Shown: positions 7,558 to 16,289 of the stretch, piece by piece
Layout: each line of letters begins with the position of its first letter
How positions within the stretch are numbered: the first letter of the stretch is position 1
NCBI GenBank assembly: GCA_900316665.1
Contig: ONDV01000010.1
Coordinates: forward strand, 1 to 47,088
Source: an uncultured Lachnospiraceae bacterium
GTDB lineage: Bacteria > Bacillota > Clostridia > Lachnospirales > Lachnospiraceae
DNA: 47,088 nucleotides
Direction: 5' to 3'
Position numbers and translations under genes: made by a program
The notes under the pieces: model-generated
Databases searched by the model: none
What the model saw: the letters and a program-made list of their open reading frames with translations, nothing else
What the model was told of the DNA's origin: nothing

Positions 7558-8829
7558 ATGAGACATGAAATCATAAAAAGAGTAATTCTCGATCTCCAGC
7601 AGATGATCAAAAATGCTGAGATTATTGACAGAGATTATCATTTCGAGGAAAGGGCTAATTACATACTGGTAGGAGTCAGAAGAAGTGGTAAATCCACTAT
7701 GCTTTATAAGAAAGCGCGTGATCTGATAAGCTCGGGGGTAGATTGGAATCAGATCTGTTATGTCAATTTTGAGGATGACCGTCTGATGGAATTTACAAAC
7801 AGGGATTTTGATGACATTATTGAGTCAGCGCATGAATTCACAGACAAAAAAATATATTATTTTTTTGATGAGATCCAGAATATTGACGGTTGGGAAAGAT
7901 TTGCAAGAAGACTTGCGGATCATAAGGAGCAGGTCTATATAACCGGAAGCAATGCAAAAATGCTCTCACGTGAAATGGAAGAAAGACTGGGCGGACGGTA
8001 TATATCCATGATGATAATGCCTTTTTCGTTTTCGGAAGCACTTGATTACAGGCATATACCGCATGATGCCGATGCACTTCTTACCACATCACAGGCCGGG
8101 CAGATCAGAGGAGCCGCAGATGAATACCTTCATCACGGAGGACTGCCGGAAACCCTGGATTATAAGATAAAACGCGACTATATTCAAAGTGTCTATGATA
8201 AGGTGCTTCTAGGAGACATAGTTTCACGAAACAGGCTTAAAAATCCCGATGCTATGCGGCTTTTAATGAAAAAAACAGCTGAGACAGTGATGCACGAGGT
8301 ATCTTTTAATAAGCTGGCAGGAGCTGTTAAGTCAACTGGTCTACGATTTTCTACAGATGCAGCGATTGTATATGCTGGATATGCAGAGGATGCTTATCTT
8401 ATTTTCAGGCTGACCAACTATGTGGCAAAGTTCTCAGAAAAGGAAAGCATTCCCAGGTTTTACTTTATCGACAATGGATTCCTTTCACTTTTTTTGATAG
8501 ACAAAAATTCTGCGTTTCTTGAAAATGCTGTTGCGGACAGATTACTCAGACTGTATGGCAAAAAGTTTTATTACTTTAAGTCCAGGGCTACGGGAATTGA
8601 TATAGATTTTTTTATTCCAGAAGAGAACCTGGCTGTGCAGGTGGCGTACTCGCTGGATGAGAATTCATATGACCGTGAAATTGAAAGCCTGATTAAATTT
8701 TCTGAGTCCGCAGATGGTGACATGAAGTATCTGGTAGTGACTTATGAAGACGAAAGAAAAATTGAGACCAATGGAATCACAATAGATGTGATGCCGCTAT
8801 ATAAATTTCTGCTGAGCAGAAGCCTGTGA
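7558..8829 (+). CDS. AAA_14 ATPase with C-terminal DUF4143 domain
   Basis: A 423-residue ATPase of a family common in gut and rumen anaerobes but of unknown role. N-terminal AAA_14 domain: Walker A GVRRSGKST near residues 38-46, Walker B IYYFFDEIQNIDGWERF near 99-115, sensor VYITGSNAKML, and the LGGRYISMMIMPFSFSEAL segment typical of the family. The C-terminal DUF4143 region contains FYFIDNGFLS and a nuclease-fold-like block GIDIDFFIPEENLAVQV. Start ATG 7558 with AGGAG at 7547-7551. It is monocistronic in appearance, controlled by the double-palindrome promoter upstream. It lies next to a decayed toxin gene, which may or may not matter. Family assignment is firm; function is not known. Confidence 0.9.
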   Translation: MRHEIIKRVILDLQQMIKNAEIIDRDYHFEERANYILVGVRRSGKSTMLYKKARDLISSGVDWNQICYVNFEDDRLMEFTNRDFDDIIESAHEFTDKKIYYFFDEIQNIDGWERFARRLADHKEQVYITGSNAKMLSREMEERLGGRYISMMIMPFSFSEALDYRHIPHDADALLTTSQAGQIRGAADEYLHHGGLPETLDYKIKRDYIQSVYDKVLLGDIVSRNRLKNPDAMRLLMKKTAETVMHEVSFNKLAGAVKSTGLRFSTDAAIVYAGYAEDAYLIFRLTNYVAKFSEKESIPRFYFIDNGFLSLFLIDKNSAFLENAVADRLLRLYGKKFYYFKSRATGIDIDFFIPEENLAVQVAYSLDENSYDREIESLIKFSESADGDMKYLVVTYEDERKIETNGITIDVMPLYKFLLSRSL

Positions 8830-9226
8830 CAGTCATCCGTTGATCTGTCTGGGCATGCGGACGTTTTTCTGGACTAATGATGCGGTCAATCCGAGATGTC
8901 TCCGGCACTGGATAGGGCTGATTACTTTCACCAGGAACGATTACCAGTTATCCATATCCTCCTGTGTCGCTGCCTTGCAGCAGTCGCTGTTTTTTTGCGC
9001 CGATAAGGAAGATCCTATCCATTACGACACATTTACGAGAAATATGATTGTTTTGACTATGCAGGATAACCGCTGTAATTATTGGAAATCATTGAAATCA
9101 TTGTATTCTAAAGGCATCTCTTTTTTATTCCAACCAACAACTTTTTTTGAAAAATTATATGGATTGATGACATCGTTGTGTTAAAATATTAAAAGAAATT
9201 TTTGATAAAATATAAAGGAGGGATAT
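8830..9226. other. About 400 bases without a supported gene
   Basis: The only forward frame of note (8840-9184) has no ribosome site, an unusual residue mix rich in Cys, Phe and Trp, and no recognised family. Other frames are broken by stops. The last ~40 bases are AT-rich and contain the ribosome site AAAGGAGG for the gene at 9227. It may be degraded coding DNA. Confidence 0.5.
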
Positions 9227-10168
9227 ATGTTTTGTAAAAAATGTGGCGCTGAAGTTCCGGAAGGGTCAGCTTTCTGCGTTAAATGCGGTGCGCCGGTCAT
9301 GAATGTACAGAAACAGGCAGCTGAGCAACCGAAACAGAGTGATCAGACGCAGAGCCAGCCTCAGCAGAATGCATGGAATCAGCAGCAGGGGCAGCCTCAG
9401 CAGAATCAGTGGAATCAGCCGCAGGGTCAGCAGCCAAATCAGTGGAACCAGCCGCAGGGACAGCAGCCGAATCAGTGGAATCAGCCACAGGGGCAGCCAC
9501 AGTGGGGTCAGCCCAATATGATGCCACAGCAGAATGGCGCGGCAAATTATTTTTCGACTTTTTTCAGTACATTTTTCGGCATTTTGAAAAAGCCTGTCGA
9601 GAATGGCAAGAAATTAGTAAAAGACGGCGGATATCCTTTAGCATGCGGTTTCATAATTCTGGAGGCCGTAATAACCGCTTTTGTATATTTGATTGTATCT
9701 GCCAAAATAGTTTCTGCAGCCGGCAGTGCAATAAACAGTATGTTTGGAGATTTGGGCGAACTTTTCGAATACGGCGTCCGTCCGAATTATGCAGGAATAT
9801 TCTTTGGAATGTTTTTCCTGACGCTTCTTTTTACGGTAATTCTTGCAGTGATACTTTTCCTTGCAAACCGGATCATAAAGAACGATATTTCCTTTATGAC
9901 CGCGCTTTCCCTGGCCGCTTTGAAGAGCTTTGCCTGCTCGATCACCGGAGTCATCGCAATCGTCCTTTCTCTTATTAATCCTGTGCTTGGACTTTTTGCT
10001 CTCGCTGCTGGTCTCCTCTGGGGAGTAGTACTGATCGTGACCGACCATCCTGTCATGGATCCTTCAAATACAGAGAAGATGCCACTTACGATCTTTGTAT
10101 CGCTTCTCATTACATATTTCATAGATGCATTCATATCTATGGCTATTGTTGCAAGTAAGTTTAATTAA
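9227..10168 (+). CDS. Zinc-ribbon, Gln/Asn/Trp repeat, multi-pass membrane protein
   Basis: A 313-residue protein. Residues 3-25 are a zinc ribbon, CKKCG...FCVKCG. Residues ~27-107 are a low-complexity linker with 11-residue repeats of the form QWNQPQGQQPN. The remainder has about five hydrophobic segments (roughly 140-165, 195-220, 235-260, 262-275, 285-308) and resembles YIP1-like or DUF-type zinc-ribbon membrane proteins seen in Clostridia. Zinc ribbon and linker should be cytoplasmic. Function is unknown. Ribosome site AAAGGAGGG lies 7 bases before ATG 9227, and a good terminator follows, so the gene is its own transcription unit. Confidence 0.75.
   Translation: MFCKKCGAEVPEGSAFCVKCGAPVMNVQKQAAEQPKQSDQTQSQPQQNAWNQQQGQPQQNQWNQPQGQQPNQWNQPQGQQPNQWNQPQGQPQWGQPNMMPQQNGAANYFSTFFSTFFGILKKPVENGKKLVKDGGYPLACGFIILEAVITAFVYLIVSAKIVSAAGSAINSMFGDLGELFEYGVRPNYAGIFFGMFFLTLLFTVILAVILFLANRIIKNDISFMTALSLAALKSFACSITGVIAIVLSLINPVLGLFALAAGLLWGVVLIVTDHPVMDPSNTEKMPLTIFVSLLITYFIDAFISMAIVASKFN
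9390..9500 (+). repeat. 33-bp in-frame tandem repeat (11-residue units)
   Basis: Units encoding QWNQPQGQQPN are repeated about three times, with degenerate copies on the N-terminal side. The repeats open long spurious frames on both strands (for example 9297-9545 minus and 9303-9521 plus), which are artefacts. Confidence 0.8.
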
Positions 10169-10188
10169 GAATAGAAAATTGTTTTCGA

Positions 10189-10213
10189 CGCCCGCAATTT
10201 TGCGGGCGTTTTT
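10189..10213 (+). terminator. Intrinsic terminator after the zinc-ribbon membrane protein gene
   Basis: Perfect 8-bp stem CGCCCGCA / TGCGGGCG with a 4-base loop (10189-10208), followed by five T. Confidence 0.9.
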
Positions 10214-10218
10214 ATTAA

Positions 10219-10247
10219 TTGAAAATTTATAAAAAAGGGATTATTAT
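10219..10247 (+). promoter_or_regulatory. Promoter placing transcription start at the HD-GYP start codon
   Basis: TTGAAA at 10219-10224, 17-base spacer, TATTAT at 10242-10247. The expected start point is around 10253-10256, while the ATG is 10256-10258. There is no Shine-Dalgarno site: the bases just before the ATG are TCCTCCT, the opposite polarity. Confidence 0.6.
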
Positions 10248-10255
10248 ATCCTCCT

Positions 10256-11374
10256 ATGGATAAAGTATTATATTATGACATATCGTCACGTGTGCCTGTC
10301 GGAAGCACACTTTCTGATGATATTGTAACAGAAGACGGCGTTTTCCTTATGAAGCGCGGAACTGACGTTTCGGCATCCGTTGCCGAAAAACTTAAAAAGT
10401 TCAACAAAAAAGTTCATTTTTATTTCAAGGACGGCAGGGAATATCAGGTTCCGGGTTCGGAAAAATCAGAACTCTCTCAGACTGATCGTTCTTTGGTTTC
10501 CATTCCTGCGTCTGATGATGACAGGATATTTGCTTTTGACAGCGAGCTGAAGGAGCACGCGAGAGAGGCAATACAATGTGTTTTCTCAGGAGACGTTTCA
10601 AAAAAAGAAAGCGTATCGGCAGCTGAAGATCTGGCCTTCAATGTTGAAAAGGCAATGAAAGAGTCGGCTGATACTTCAATAAATTTGAGCGAGCTGAAGA
10701 TCGCGGATGAATATACCTACAAACATAGCGTTGACGTAGGTACTATTGCCATGCTTATCGGCAGAAATGCCGGAATGGATGATAACGACCTGCACATACT
10801 GTCAACTTCGGGCATTCTTCATGACATCGGCAAGATCGATGTACCGCCGGAGATTTTGAATAAACCGGCAAAGCTGACGGATGAAGAATTTGCAATCATG
10901 AAAAAGCATCCCGTCTACGGTTATGAGAGAATCAAATCGACGAAGATAGATGAGGATATAAAGCTTGCCGTTCTTATGCATCATGAGAATCAGGACGGCT
11001 CCGGCTATCCTCTGCATTTTGACGCAACAAAGCTCAATATCTATGCTGAGATCCTCACTGTGTCGGATGTCTATGATGCTCTTGCTACGAAGCGCCCTTA
11101 TAAAGCTGCCAAGAGACAGAACGAAGTAATTGAGATGATGATGGGAATGTACAATAAATTTAATCCGGATGTGATGAGAGTATTTCTCGACAGCGTGGTG
11201 GCATATCCGTCAGGCAGCGAAATCACCATGTCAAACGGCAAGACCGAAAAAAAGATGATAGTCCTTTCTCAAAATAAGGGCTATCCGCTTCGCCCCATTG
11301 TCGCAGAAAAGACAAGCGGCAGGGTCATTAATCTGATGTCCGATCCGGAATACCTGAGCTACATAATAATCTGA
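10256..11374 (+). CDS. HD-GYP domain protein, putative cyclic-di-GMP phosphodiesterase
   Basis: A 372-residue cytoplasmic protein. Residues ~1-60 form the N-terminal domain often preceding HD-GYP modules (PVGSTLSDDIVTEDGVFLMKRGTDV). The HD-GYP domain spans ~150-300: HSVDVGTIAMLIGR, ILHDIGKIDVP with the HD pair, MKKHPVYGYE, the diagnostic HHENQDGSGYP, and VSDVYDALATKRPYK. A ~70-residue C-terminal tail follows and may be PilZ-like. The family hydrolyses cyclic di-GMP to pGpG or GMP. All motif metal ligands appear present. The start fits the family N-terminus but lacks a ribosome site, and the promoter sits right against it, so the mRNA may be leaderless. A regulator without a fused receiver domain. 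Confidence 0.9.
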   Translation: MDKVLYYDISSRVPVGSTLSDDIVTEDGVFLMKRGTDVSASVAEKLKKFNKKVHFYFKDGREYQVPGSEKSELSQTDRSLVSIPASDDDRIFAFDSELKEHAREAIQCVFSGDVSKKESVSAAEDLAFNVEKAMKESADTSINLSELKIADEYTYKHSVDVGTIAMLIGRNAGMDDNDLHILSTSGILHDIGKIDVPPEILNKPAKLTDEEFAIMKKHPVYGYERIKSTKIDEDIKLAVLMHHENQDGSGYPLHFDATKLNIYAEILTVSDVYDALATKRPYKAAKRQNEVIEMMMGMYNKFNPDVMRVFLDSVVAYPSGSEITMSNGKTEKKMIVLSQNKGYPLRPIVAEKTSGRVINLMSDPEYLSYIII

Positions 11375-11547
11375 CAAAAATTATATTGTTCATTCTCATT
11401 TATGGTAAAATAACAGACAAACCAAGCAACAAAATTTTAGATGGAACTTTTTATGTCACGGGTCTGCAGGTAAAATGAAATAGATCCGGCGGAAAAGGAA
11501 GCTGATTGACAGGAAAAGTTCCGGCATAAGAAGAAAGGAAGGACGAT

Positions 11548-12933
11548 TTGTCACTATTTCAGAGTGCAAATCCCAAGGAAGAGCATCACAGCGGCATCCT
11601 CGGGGCATTTTCAGTCGACAATATCAAATGGGAACCGGGCGATGACGCGGGAGCCTCTCTTGTAGCTTTTCGCTATCCTTATGAAGACTTTCCCAACGGA
11701 TCATATCTGCAGGTGGATCAGTCACAGATAGCGGTGTTCACCAACAATCTTTCGGCCGGAGATTCCATGAACCAGGACGGTTCAGGCGCATCTCAGGTAT
11801 CAGTATTCATAGGCCCCTGCAAGATCAAGTTGGATACAGGAGATTCGAGATTCGCTCCTTTCCGTAATGTGACACACGCGCTGACGGGCGGTTCGAGTGC
11901 ATTTCACTCTGTCGTATATTTTATTAGTTCCACATATATGAACGAACTGAGATGGGGCACGCAGAGTCCTATTATAGTCGAAGATCCGGTCGAGGGAGTA
12001 AACGTTCATGTCAGAGCCTATGGCCTCTTCGGAGCCCACCTTGATCAGGAAGACGCCGGACAGGCTGTAGTGGATGCGAGAAAGTTCCTGATGAAGGTCG
12101 TAGGCACCCGCTCGCAGTACTCCAGACAGGAGCTTACAGATTTTCTCCGTGCCAAGATACTTGAAAGAATTCCTGACCTTCTGGGTAAAGCCATCATTGA
12201 CAAGAAGATAGGCATTCTGGAGATGTCATCGCATTATTCCGAATTTTCCGATCAGATGAAGGATTCACTGGTCAAATATTTCCAGGATTTCGGAATGACT
12301 CTGGATAATTTCTCCTTCTTAAGCATACAGCCGCTCGAAGAGGATCTGGCTGCAATCAACGAGATGAAGATCCAGAAAAAGCGTCAGGAGCTGGAGGCAG
12401 AAGCCAATGCCAAGCAGATGGATATCGAGTCCGAAGCCATTGCCAGAAAGCGTCAGCGTGAGGGTTATTCTTATCACGAGGAACGTGGAATGGATGTCAT
12501 GCAGTCTGCCGCTTCAAATGAGGGCAGCGCTTCATCAGCTTTCCTCGGAGCCGGAATGGGTCTCGGAATGGGCGTAGGAGTAGGCGGAGCAGTAGGAGCG
12601 GGATTTTCCAATCTGGCCAGAGAGACGGTTGGGAATTTAGAGAGCCCTGCTGCAAGTCAGGCTGCCGGGAATACGGTTGTATGTCCTGAATGTTCCCATG
12701 TAAATCCTGCCGGAGCAAAATTTTGCCTGGAGTGCGGAGCCAAGCTTGAGACAGGTACAAAATGTCCTGCATGCGGTTATATGAATCCGCTCGGAGCAAA
12801 GTTCTGTCAGGAGTGCGGAACTAAGCTCGGCGGGAAACTGAAGTGCCCTAAATGCGGACATGAGCTGGAGCCCGGGGCAAAGTTCTGTAACGAGTGCGGC
12901 GCAAAGCTCACAGAGGAGAAAAAAGATGAATAA
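11548..12933 (+). CDS. SPFH (band 7) protein with three C-terminal zinc ribbons (YdjI-like)
   Basis: A 461-residue protein. Residues ~1-290 match the SPFH group annotated virion core protein-like or YdjI (PF13421 type). Residues ~285-320 form a charged helix (KKRQELEAEANAKQ). Residues ~335-365 are Gly/Ala-rich, and three zinc ribbons follow (CPEC...CLECG, CPAC...CQECG, CPKC...CNECG). In Bacillus YdjI helps recruit the PspA-type YdjF protein to the membrane; no PspA homologue is present here. Start is TTG 11548 (SLFQS follows, the usual N-terminus) with GGAAGGA at 11534-11540. It heads the tight cluster reaching 16287. Upstream 11375-11547 has no gene. Confidence 0.85.
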   Translation: MSLFQSANPKEEHHSGILGAFSVDNIKWEPGDDAGASLVAFRYPYEDFPNGSYLQVDQSQIAVFTNNLSAGDSMNQDGSGASQVSVFIGPCKIKLDTGDSRFAPFRNVTHALTGGSSAFHSVVYFISSTYMNELRWGTQSPIIVEDPVEGVNVHVRAYGLFGAHLDQEDAGQAVVDARKFLMKVVGTRSQYSRQELTDFLRAKILERIPDLLGKAIIDKKIGILEMSSHYSEFSDQMKDSLVKYFQDFGMTLDNFSFLSIQPLEEDLAAINEMKIQKKRQELEAEANAKQMDIESEAIARKRQREGYSYHEERGMDVMQSAASNEGSASSAFLGAGMGLGMGVGVGGAVGAGFSNLARETVGNLESPAASQAAGNTVVCPECSHVNPAGAKFCLECGAKLETGTKCPACGYMNPLGAKFCQECGTKLGGKLKCPKCGHELEPGAKFCNECGAKLTEEKKDE

Positions 12934-13627
12934 AAAAACCATTCGTGTGATCATAACGCTTGCTCTTCTGGCAGTCGTATGGATTCTCGGCATGCTTGTA
13001 ATAATTAAGCTGCCTTTACTCGGAAGATACGGCTTTATAGGTCTGATTGGCGGAGCAGGCTCTTTCGTAGTGTCTATAATCGCCCTGATCCTCGTTGATA
13101 ATGTCAGACAGAACAGGGACACAACTGAAATCGACGCCCTGCCTTATATCGTGACGGGCATATATATTGCATTCTCAGTTATTTGCAATACAGTTTTCTG
13201 TATGCTTTATTTCAAGAATCTTCACATGATGGTTCCGATAGCCATTGATGTGGCAATACTTGTTTTCTATGCTATTGTCATGATATTCACAATGTCCTAC
13301 AGGGACAGGGTGCAGGATACATCAATAGAAATGAGAAACAAGACAGCAGCTGTCACAAGTTTCCGTTCACTGGCCACCGGTGTTATGGCTGAGACTGTAG
13401 ATCCTGCTGAAAAGGAAGCTATGAGAGAATTATGCGAGCTTATCTCTTTCAGTCCTAATATGTCTCAGAGCTTCAATCAGAATCTTGAGACCAAATTCAG
13501 AACCCAGATGGATGAAATCAGAGCTATGATCGAAAGCAATGCTGATCCCGCCGCTGTCGTGCCAAAGATCCATGAAGCTGCAGGAACAATAAAGATCATG
13601 AATTCCATGAACGGATCAATCAGGTGA
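12926..13627 (+). CDS. Four-segment membrane protein of the SPFH cluster, unknown family
   Basis: A 233-residue protein with hydrophobic segments at roughly residues 6-27, 35-58, 73-96 and 101-123, then a ~105-residue soluble helical tail (NKTAAVTSFRSLATGVMAE onward) that is probably cytoplasmic. I do not recognise a family. ATG 12926 overlaps the stop of the SPFH gene by 8 bases and has GAGGAG before it; an earlier in-frame start at 12860 lies inside the SPFH zinc ribbons and is rejected. Overlap implies translational coupling, so it likely works with the SPFH protein at the membrane. Confidence 0.75.
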   Translation: MNKKTIRVIITLALLAVVWILGMLVIIKLPLLGRYGFIGLIGGAGSFVVSIIALILVDNVRQNRDTTEIDALPYIVTGIYIAFSVICNTVFCMLYFKNLHMMVPIAIDVAILVFYAIVMIFTMSYRDRVQDTSIEMRNKTAAVTSFRSLATGVMAETVDPAEKEAMRELCELISFSPNMSQSFNQNLETKFRTQMDEIRAMIESNADPAAVVPKIHEAAGTIKIMNSMNGSIR

Positions 13628-13631
13628 CAAG

Positions 13632-14447
13632 ATGGAATTATCAGGAATTACATGCAGCGGCTGCGGCAGCAGTGATGTGACATTTGATGCTGAAAATAGG
13701 ATACTTATATGTAACCAATGCGGGAAGAGAGAGTATTATTCAAGATCGCAGCTGGCTATGAACGGCAAAGTCGTTCTGGTACTTGATAATGCGATCAAGG
13801 CATTTACAAGCGGAAACAGGGAGACTGCGAGGAGGTTTGCAGGTGATGTTTTGAATGTGATGCTTGACAGCCTGCCTGCACTCTTTATACTTTCATATCT
13901 CGATGAGTATGAGCTTGGAAAATATAATTCGATCCGGGATTTCTTCAGAGAAGCTGATGGAATAAAAGAAGTAGAGGGCGATGAGATCCGCGATCTTTTA
14001 AAGCTTTTTATCGCAGCCAAATATAACCTGAGAGGCTATGAAGAGGAGATGCTTACTCTCGTGATCCCGAATATGCAGAGTCCGAAAGACAGAGACAGCC
14101 TTGAGAATTTCATTGACACCATAAGTCCCTACTGCATATCAAGATACCCGTCTGATGATTTCATGACGGAAAAGAGGTGCGAGCTGTATTCAGATATTGC
14201 CGCAAATTGCAATATACCGAAGACCTGCATCACGCTGCTTAAGGGAATAAAGACCAATCCTGACTCTCCGTATGTGACGAATACATTTTCTATGAGAGCC
14301 AGGTCAGAGCATTTTTTCAATAATTATGTAAAGCGTGTTGGGAAAATAATAAGCTCGATGAAAAAGAGCGACTACAGCAGCAAGTTCGCCCAGGCATACG
14401 CTGAAGCGGAGAAGGACTTCATCTCAGAATTGAATGACAATGAATGA
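13632..14447 (+). CDS. Zinc-ribbon helical protein of the SPFH cluster, unknown function
   Basis: A 271-residue soluble protein. Residues 8-32 form a zinc ribbon (CSGCGSSDV...ICNQCGKREYY, the TFIIB/primase-type spacing). The rest is predominantly helical, without membrane segments, and I do not recognise the family. Its start lies 4 bases after the preceding stop, and its stop is 20 bases before the next start. Its place in the cluster suggests a cytoplasmic adaptor in the same assembly. Fewer Cys outside the ribbon argue against a redox role. Confidence 0.7.
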   Translation: MELSGITCSGCGSSDVTFDAENRILICNQCGKREYYSRSQLAMNGKVVLVLDNAIKAFTSGNRETARRFAGDVLNVMLDSLPALFILSYLDEYELGKYNSIRDFFREADGIKEVEGDEIRDLLKLFIAAKYNLRGYEEEMLTLVIPNMQSPKDRDSLENFIDTISPYCISRYPSDDFMTEKRCELYSDIAANCNIPKTCITLLKGIKTNPDSPYVTNTFSMRARSEHFFNNYVKRVGKIISSMKKSDYSSKFAQAYAEAEKDFISELNDNE

Positions 14448-14467
14448 CAATATTAAAGGAGGAGAAA

Positions 14468-16108
14468 GTGTCAGCAGATCTAATTGATTTAAGCGCTATT
14501 ACATCAGAGCTCAGGAGTATAGAGTCGCAACTCAGTTACCTTAGCAGTCAGCAGGAAGAGGCAACAAGAGCTGCTCAGGAGGCCAGGGCTTACTGTGAAC
14601 AGCTGAAAGCTGATTTTGAGGATCTCATGATGAAGCAGGAGAGGAATGCCGCTCTGCAGCGTGCTACATCAGAGCTTATTTCCGTTCGTCAGGAGATAGA
14701 GAGAAGATTCGGCAAATACAAGCAGGTCCGTGAATCCATGATAGGTATCCTTCAGGCAACGGATGCCGCACTTGTAAGGAAGCAGACCATCTCAAGCGTA
14801 TCAGAAGAGCTGATGATCACGACTCATGATTACTGGCTCGCACCTGTGCTTATCGCAGTTTCAGCATGGATCTCCAATGACCATGATCTGGCTGACAGAG
14901 CTATCCGGGAAGCAATGAGACGTGACGAAGAGCATACATCTCTTCTAATGGCTCTTATCTGCAAGAGAAACGGAAGGACATCCACCTGCTTCGAGTGGCT
15001 GTCCAGATTCTTCAATACTCAGAACGCAGCTGATATGGAAGAGGATACCCTTGTATATATCGATGCATATATAAACGGCATATTTGGAGCTGATGAGAAA
15101 CATATCTGCGACGACTACATCAGCAACTGGATCTCTCAAATCAGCGAGAAAGATTCCGATTTCGCGAAGACTGAAAATGATGTCTGGACGAGTTATCTCA
15201 GAGAATTTACTCAGGACGAGTCAGGCAAATATCCTGAACTCGAAGCCTGTGCCAAGGAATACAGATACATAGCCGCATATCTTGGAAGAATAGATGCCGT
15301 AGACCCTATCACCGATAATTTCAGACGGATAGACGAATCCAAGGTAGATAAGGAAGACCTGAACCGCCTTATTGATGAGCGTCTGGTGGAGCTGGTGCAG
15401 TCCGCAGAGAGCAAGGAAAGAGAACTTCACGAACAGGAGAGATACTGCGAAGCCGTAAAGGCCTGCCTCGGAGACGAAGAGAAGGCAAGGGATATCGTGA
15501 ACGCGAGACGGGAACATGAGACTAAAAAGCGGATGGATCTCATATCTCAGTATAATGAGGCCATCATTTCGCCTGAAAATTCCCGTCCTTCAGAGAGAAG
15601 GACTGCCCTTTCCTTCCTCAGAAATTATATCAACGCAGGTTACAAATCATATATCACGGAGAAAAAAGAAACATTCCCTAAGGACATTACTCTGGCGATC
15701 AATGGCTGGACCGGCACATCAGCTGATGGGCAAAACAGAGAGAATTTAAAGACTCAATATGATTCTTATCTCAATCAGTGCTATGCAAACGAGAAGAATC
15801 AGATAGATAAAGAAGATAAAACAAAGGCATTTATGTACTCCGCTATAGGGCTTCTGATAGCCGGGGCGATAGGTCTTTTCACAGTGCTTCCGCTTGGAAT
15901 TATCTGTCTTATCGCCGGAGCGGTCCTTCTCATCAAGTCTTCCGGCGCGAAGAAGAATCATGCGCTATCCATCAGCAATCTGAACCAGAAATACAGCGGT
16001 CTGCAGATGAATGGAGAGAATACGCTTAACAAGTGTCTCGACCAGTGGAATGAAGTACAAAAGACTGTATCGGATTTTGAAAACAGCGGCATAGAGAATG
16101 TCGCCTGA
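14468..16108 (+). CDS. Coiled-coil protein with C-terminal membrane hairpin (SPFH cluster)
   Basis: A 546-residue protein. Residues ~5-80 are coiled coil (SAITSELRSIESQLSYLSSQ, with Gln/Glu heptads). The middle ~80-440 is helical and partly repeat-like, with a second coiled coil near 310-360. Two adjacent hydrophobic segments near residues 460-500 (AIGLLIAGAIGLFTVLPLG, ICLIAGAVLLI) form a hairpin, and a short soluble tail follows. GTG 14468 is chosen because AAAGGAGGAG at 14454-14463 lies directly before it; a reading from ATG 14444 would swallow that site. I do not recognise a family. Architecture recalls membrane-remodelling or tethering proteins, but that is inference. Confidence 0.7.
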   Translation: MSADLIDLSAITSELRSIESQLSYLSSQQEEATRAAQEARAYCEQLKADFEDLMMKQERNAALQRATSELISVRQEIERRFGKYKQVRESMIGILQATDAALVRKQTISSVSEELMITTHDYWLAPVLIAVSAWISNDHDLADRAIREAMRRDEEHTSLLMALICKRNGRTSTCFEWLSRFFNTQNAADMEEDTLVYIDAYINGIFGADEKHICDDYISNWISQISEKDSDFAKTENDVWTSYLREFTQDESGKYPELEACAKEYRYIAAYLGRIDAVDPITDNFRRIDESKVDKEDLNRLIDERLVELVQSAESKERELHEQERYCEAVKACLGDEEKARDIVNARREHETKKRMDLISQYNEAIISPENSRPSERRTALSFLRNYINAGYKSYITEKKETFPKDITLAINGWTGTSADGQNRENLKTQYDSYLNQCYANEKNQIDKEDKTKAFMYSAIGLLIAGAIGLFTVLPLGIICLIAGAVLLIKSSGAKKNHALSISNLNQKYSGLQMNGENTLNKCLDQWNEVQKTVSDFENSGIENVA

Positions 16109-16125
16109 TAAAGGGGTAGATAAAT

Positions 16126-16287
16126 ATGGCAGATAATAATAACGCAATGGATGAGCTTTATGCTATGTTCGGAGACGATCAGGACACAGCAGCAGATGAC
16201 AGTGACAAGATCGTTCTGACTCAGAATCTGGAAGGATTTGCAAGCTGTTTTCCGGACTGGGATCTGCATCCGCCGGTGGATATGTGA
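16126..16287 (+). CDS. 53-residue acidic protein with FPDWDLHPP motif
   Basis: A short gene not reaching usual length cut-offs. It begins MADNNNAMDELYAMFGDD, is strongly acidic through residue ~28, and ends in EGFASCFPDWDLHPPVDM. AAAGGGG at 16110-16116 gives a proper ribosome site. It starts 17 bases after the coiled-coil gene and its TGA is 2 bases before the ATG of cytidine deaminase, so it is inside the operon. The C-terminal FPDWDL-PP block has the look of a short linear binding motif, which I believe recurs in small clostridial proteins, though I cannot verify that here. Function unknown; possibly a partner of the SPFH assembly. Confidence 0.7.
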   Translation: MADNNNAMDELYAMFGDDQDTAADDSDKIVLTQNLEGFASCFPDWDLHPPVDM

Positions 16288-16289
16288 TA

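Noticed and set aside
8840..9184. 114-residue open frame with Cys/Phe/Trp-rich product
   Set aside because: No ribosome site, odd composition, no family pattern; treated as non-coding or degraded DNA.
9297..9978. Long frames in other registers across the Gln-rich repeats (9297-9545 minus, 9303-9521 and 9373-9978 plus)
   Set aside because: They arise from the 33-bp repeat and have no starts with ribosome sites.
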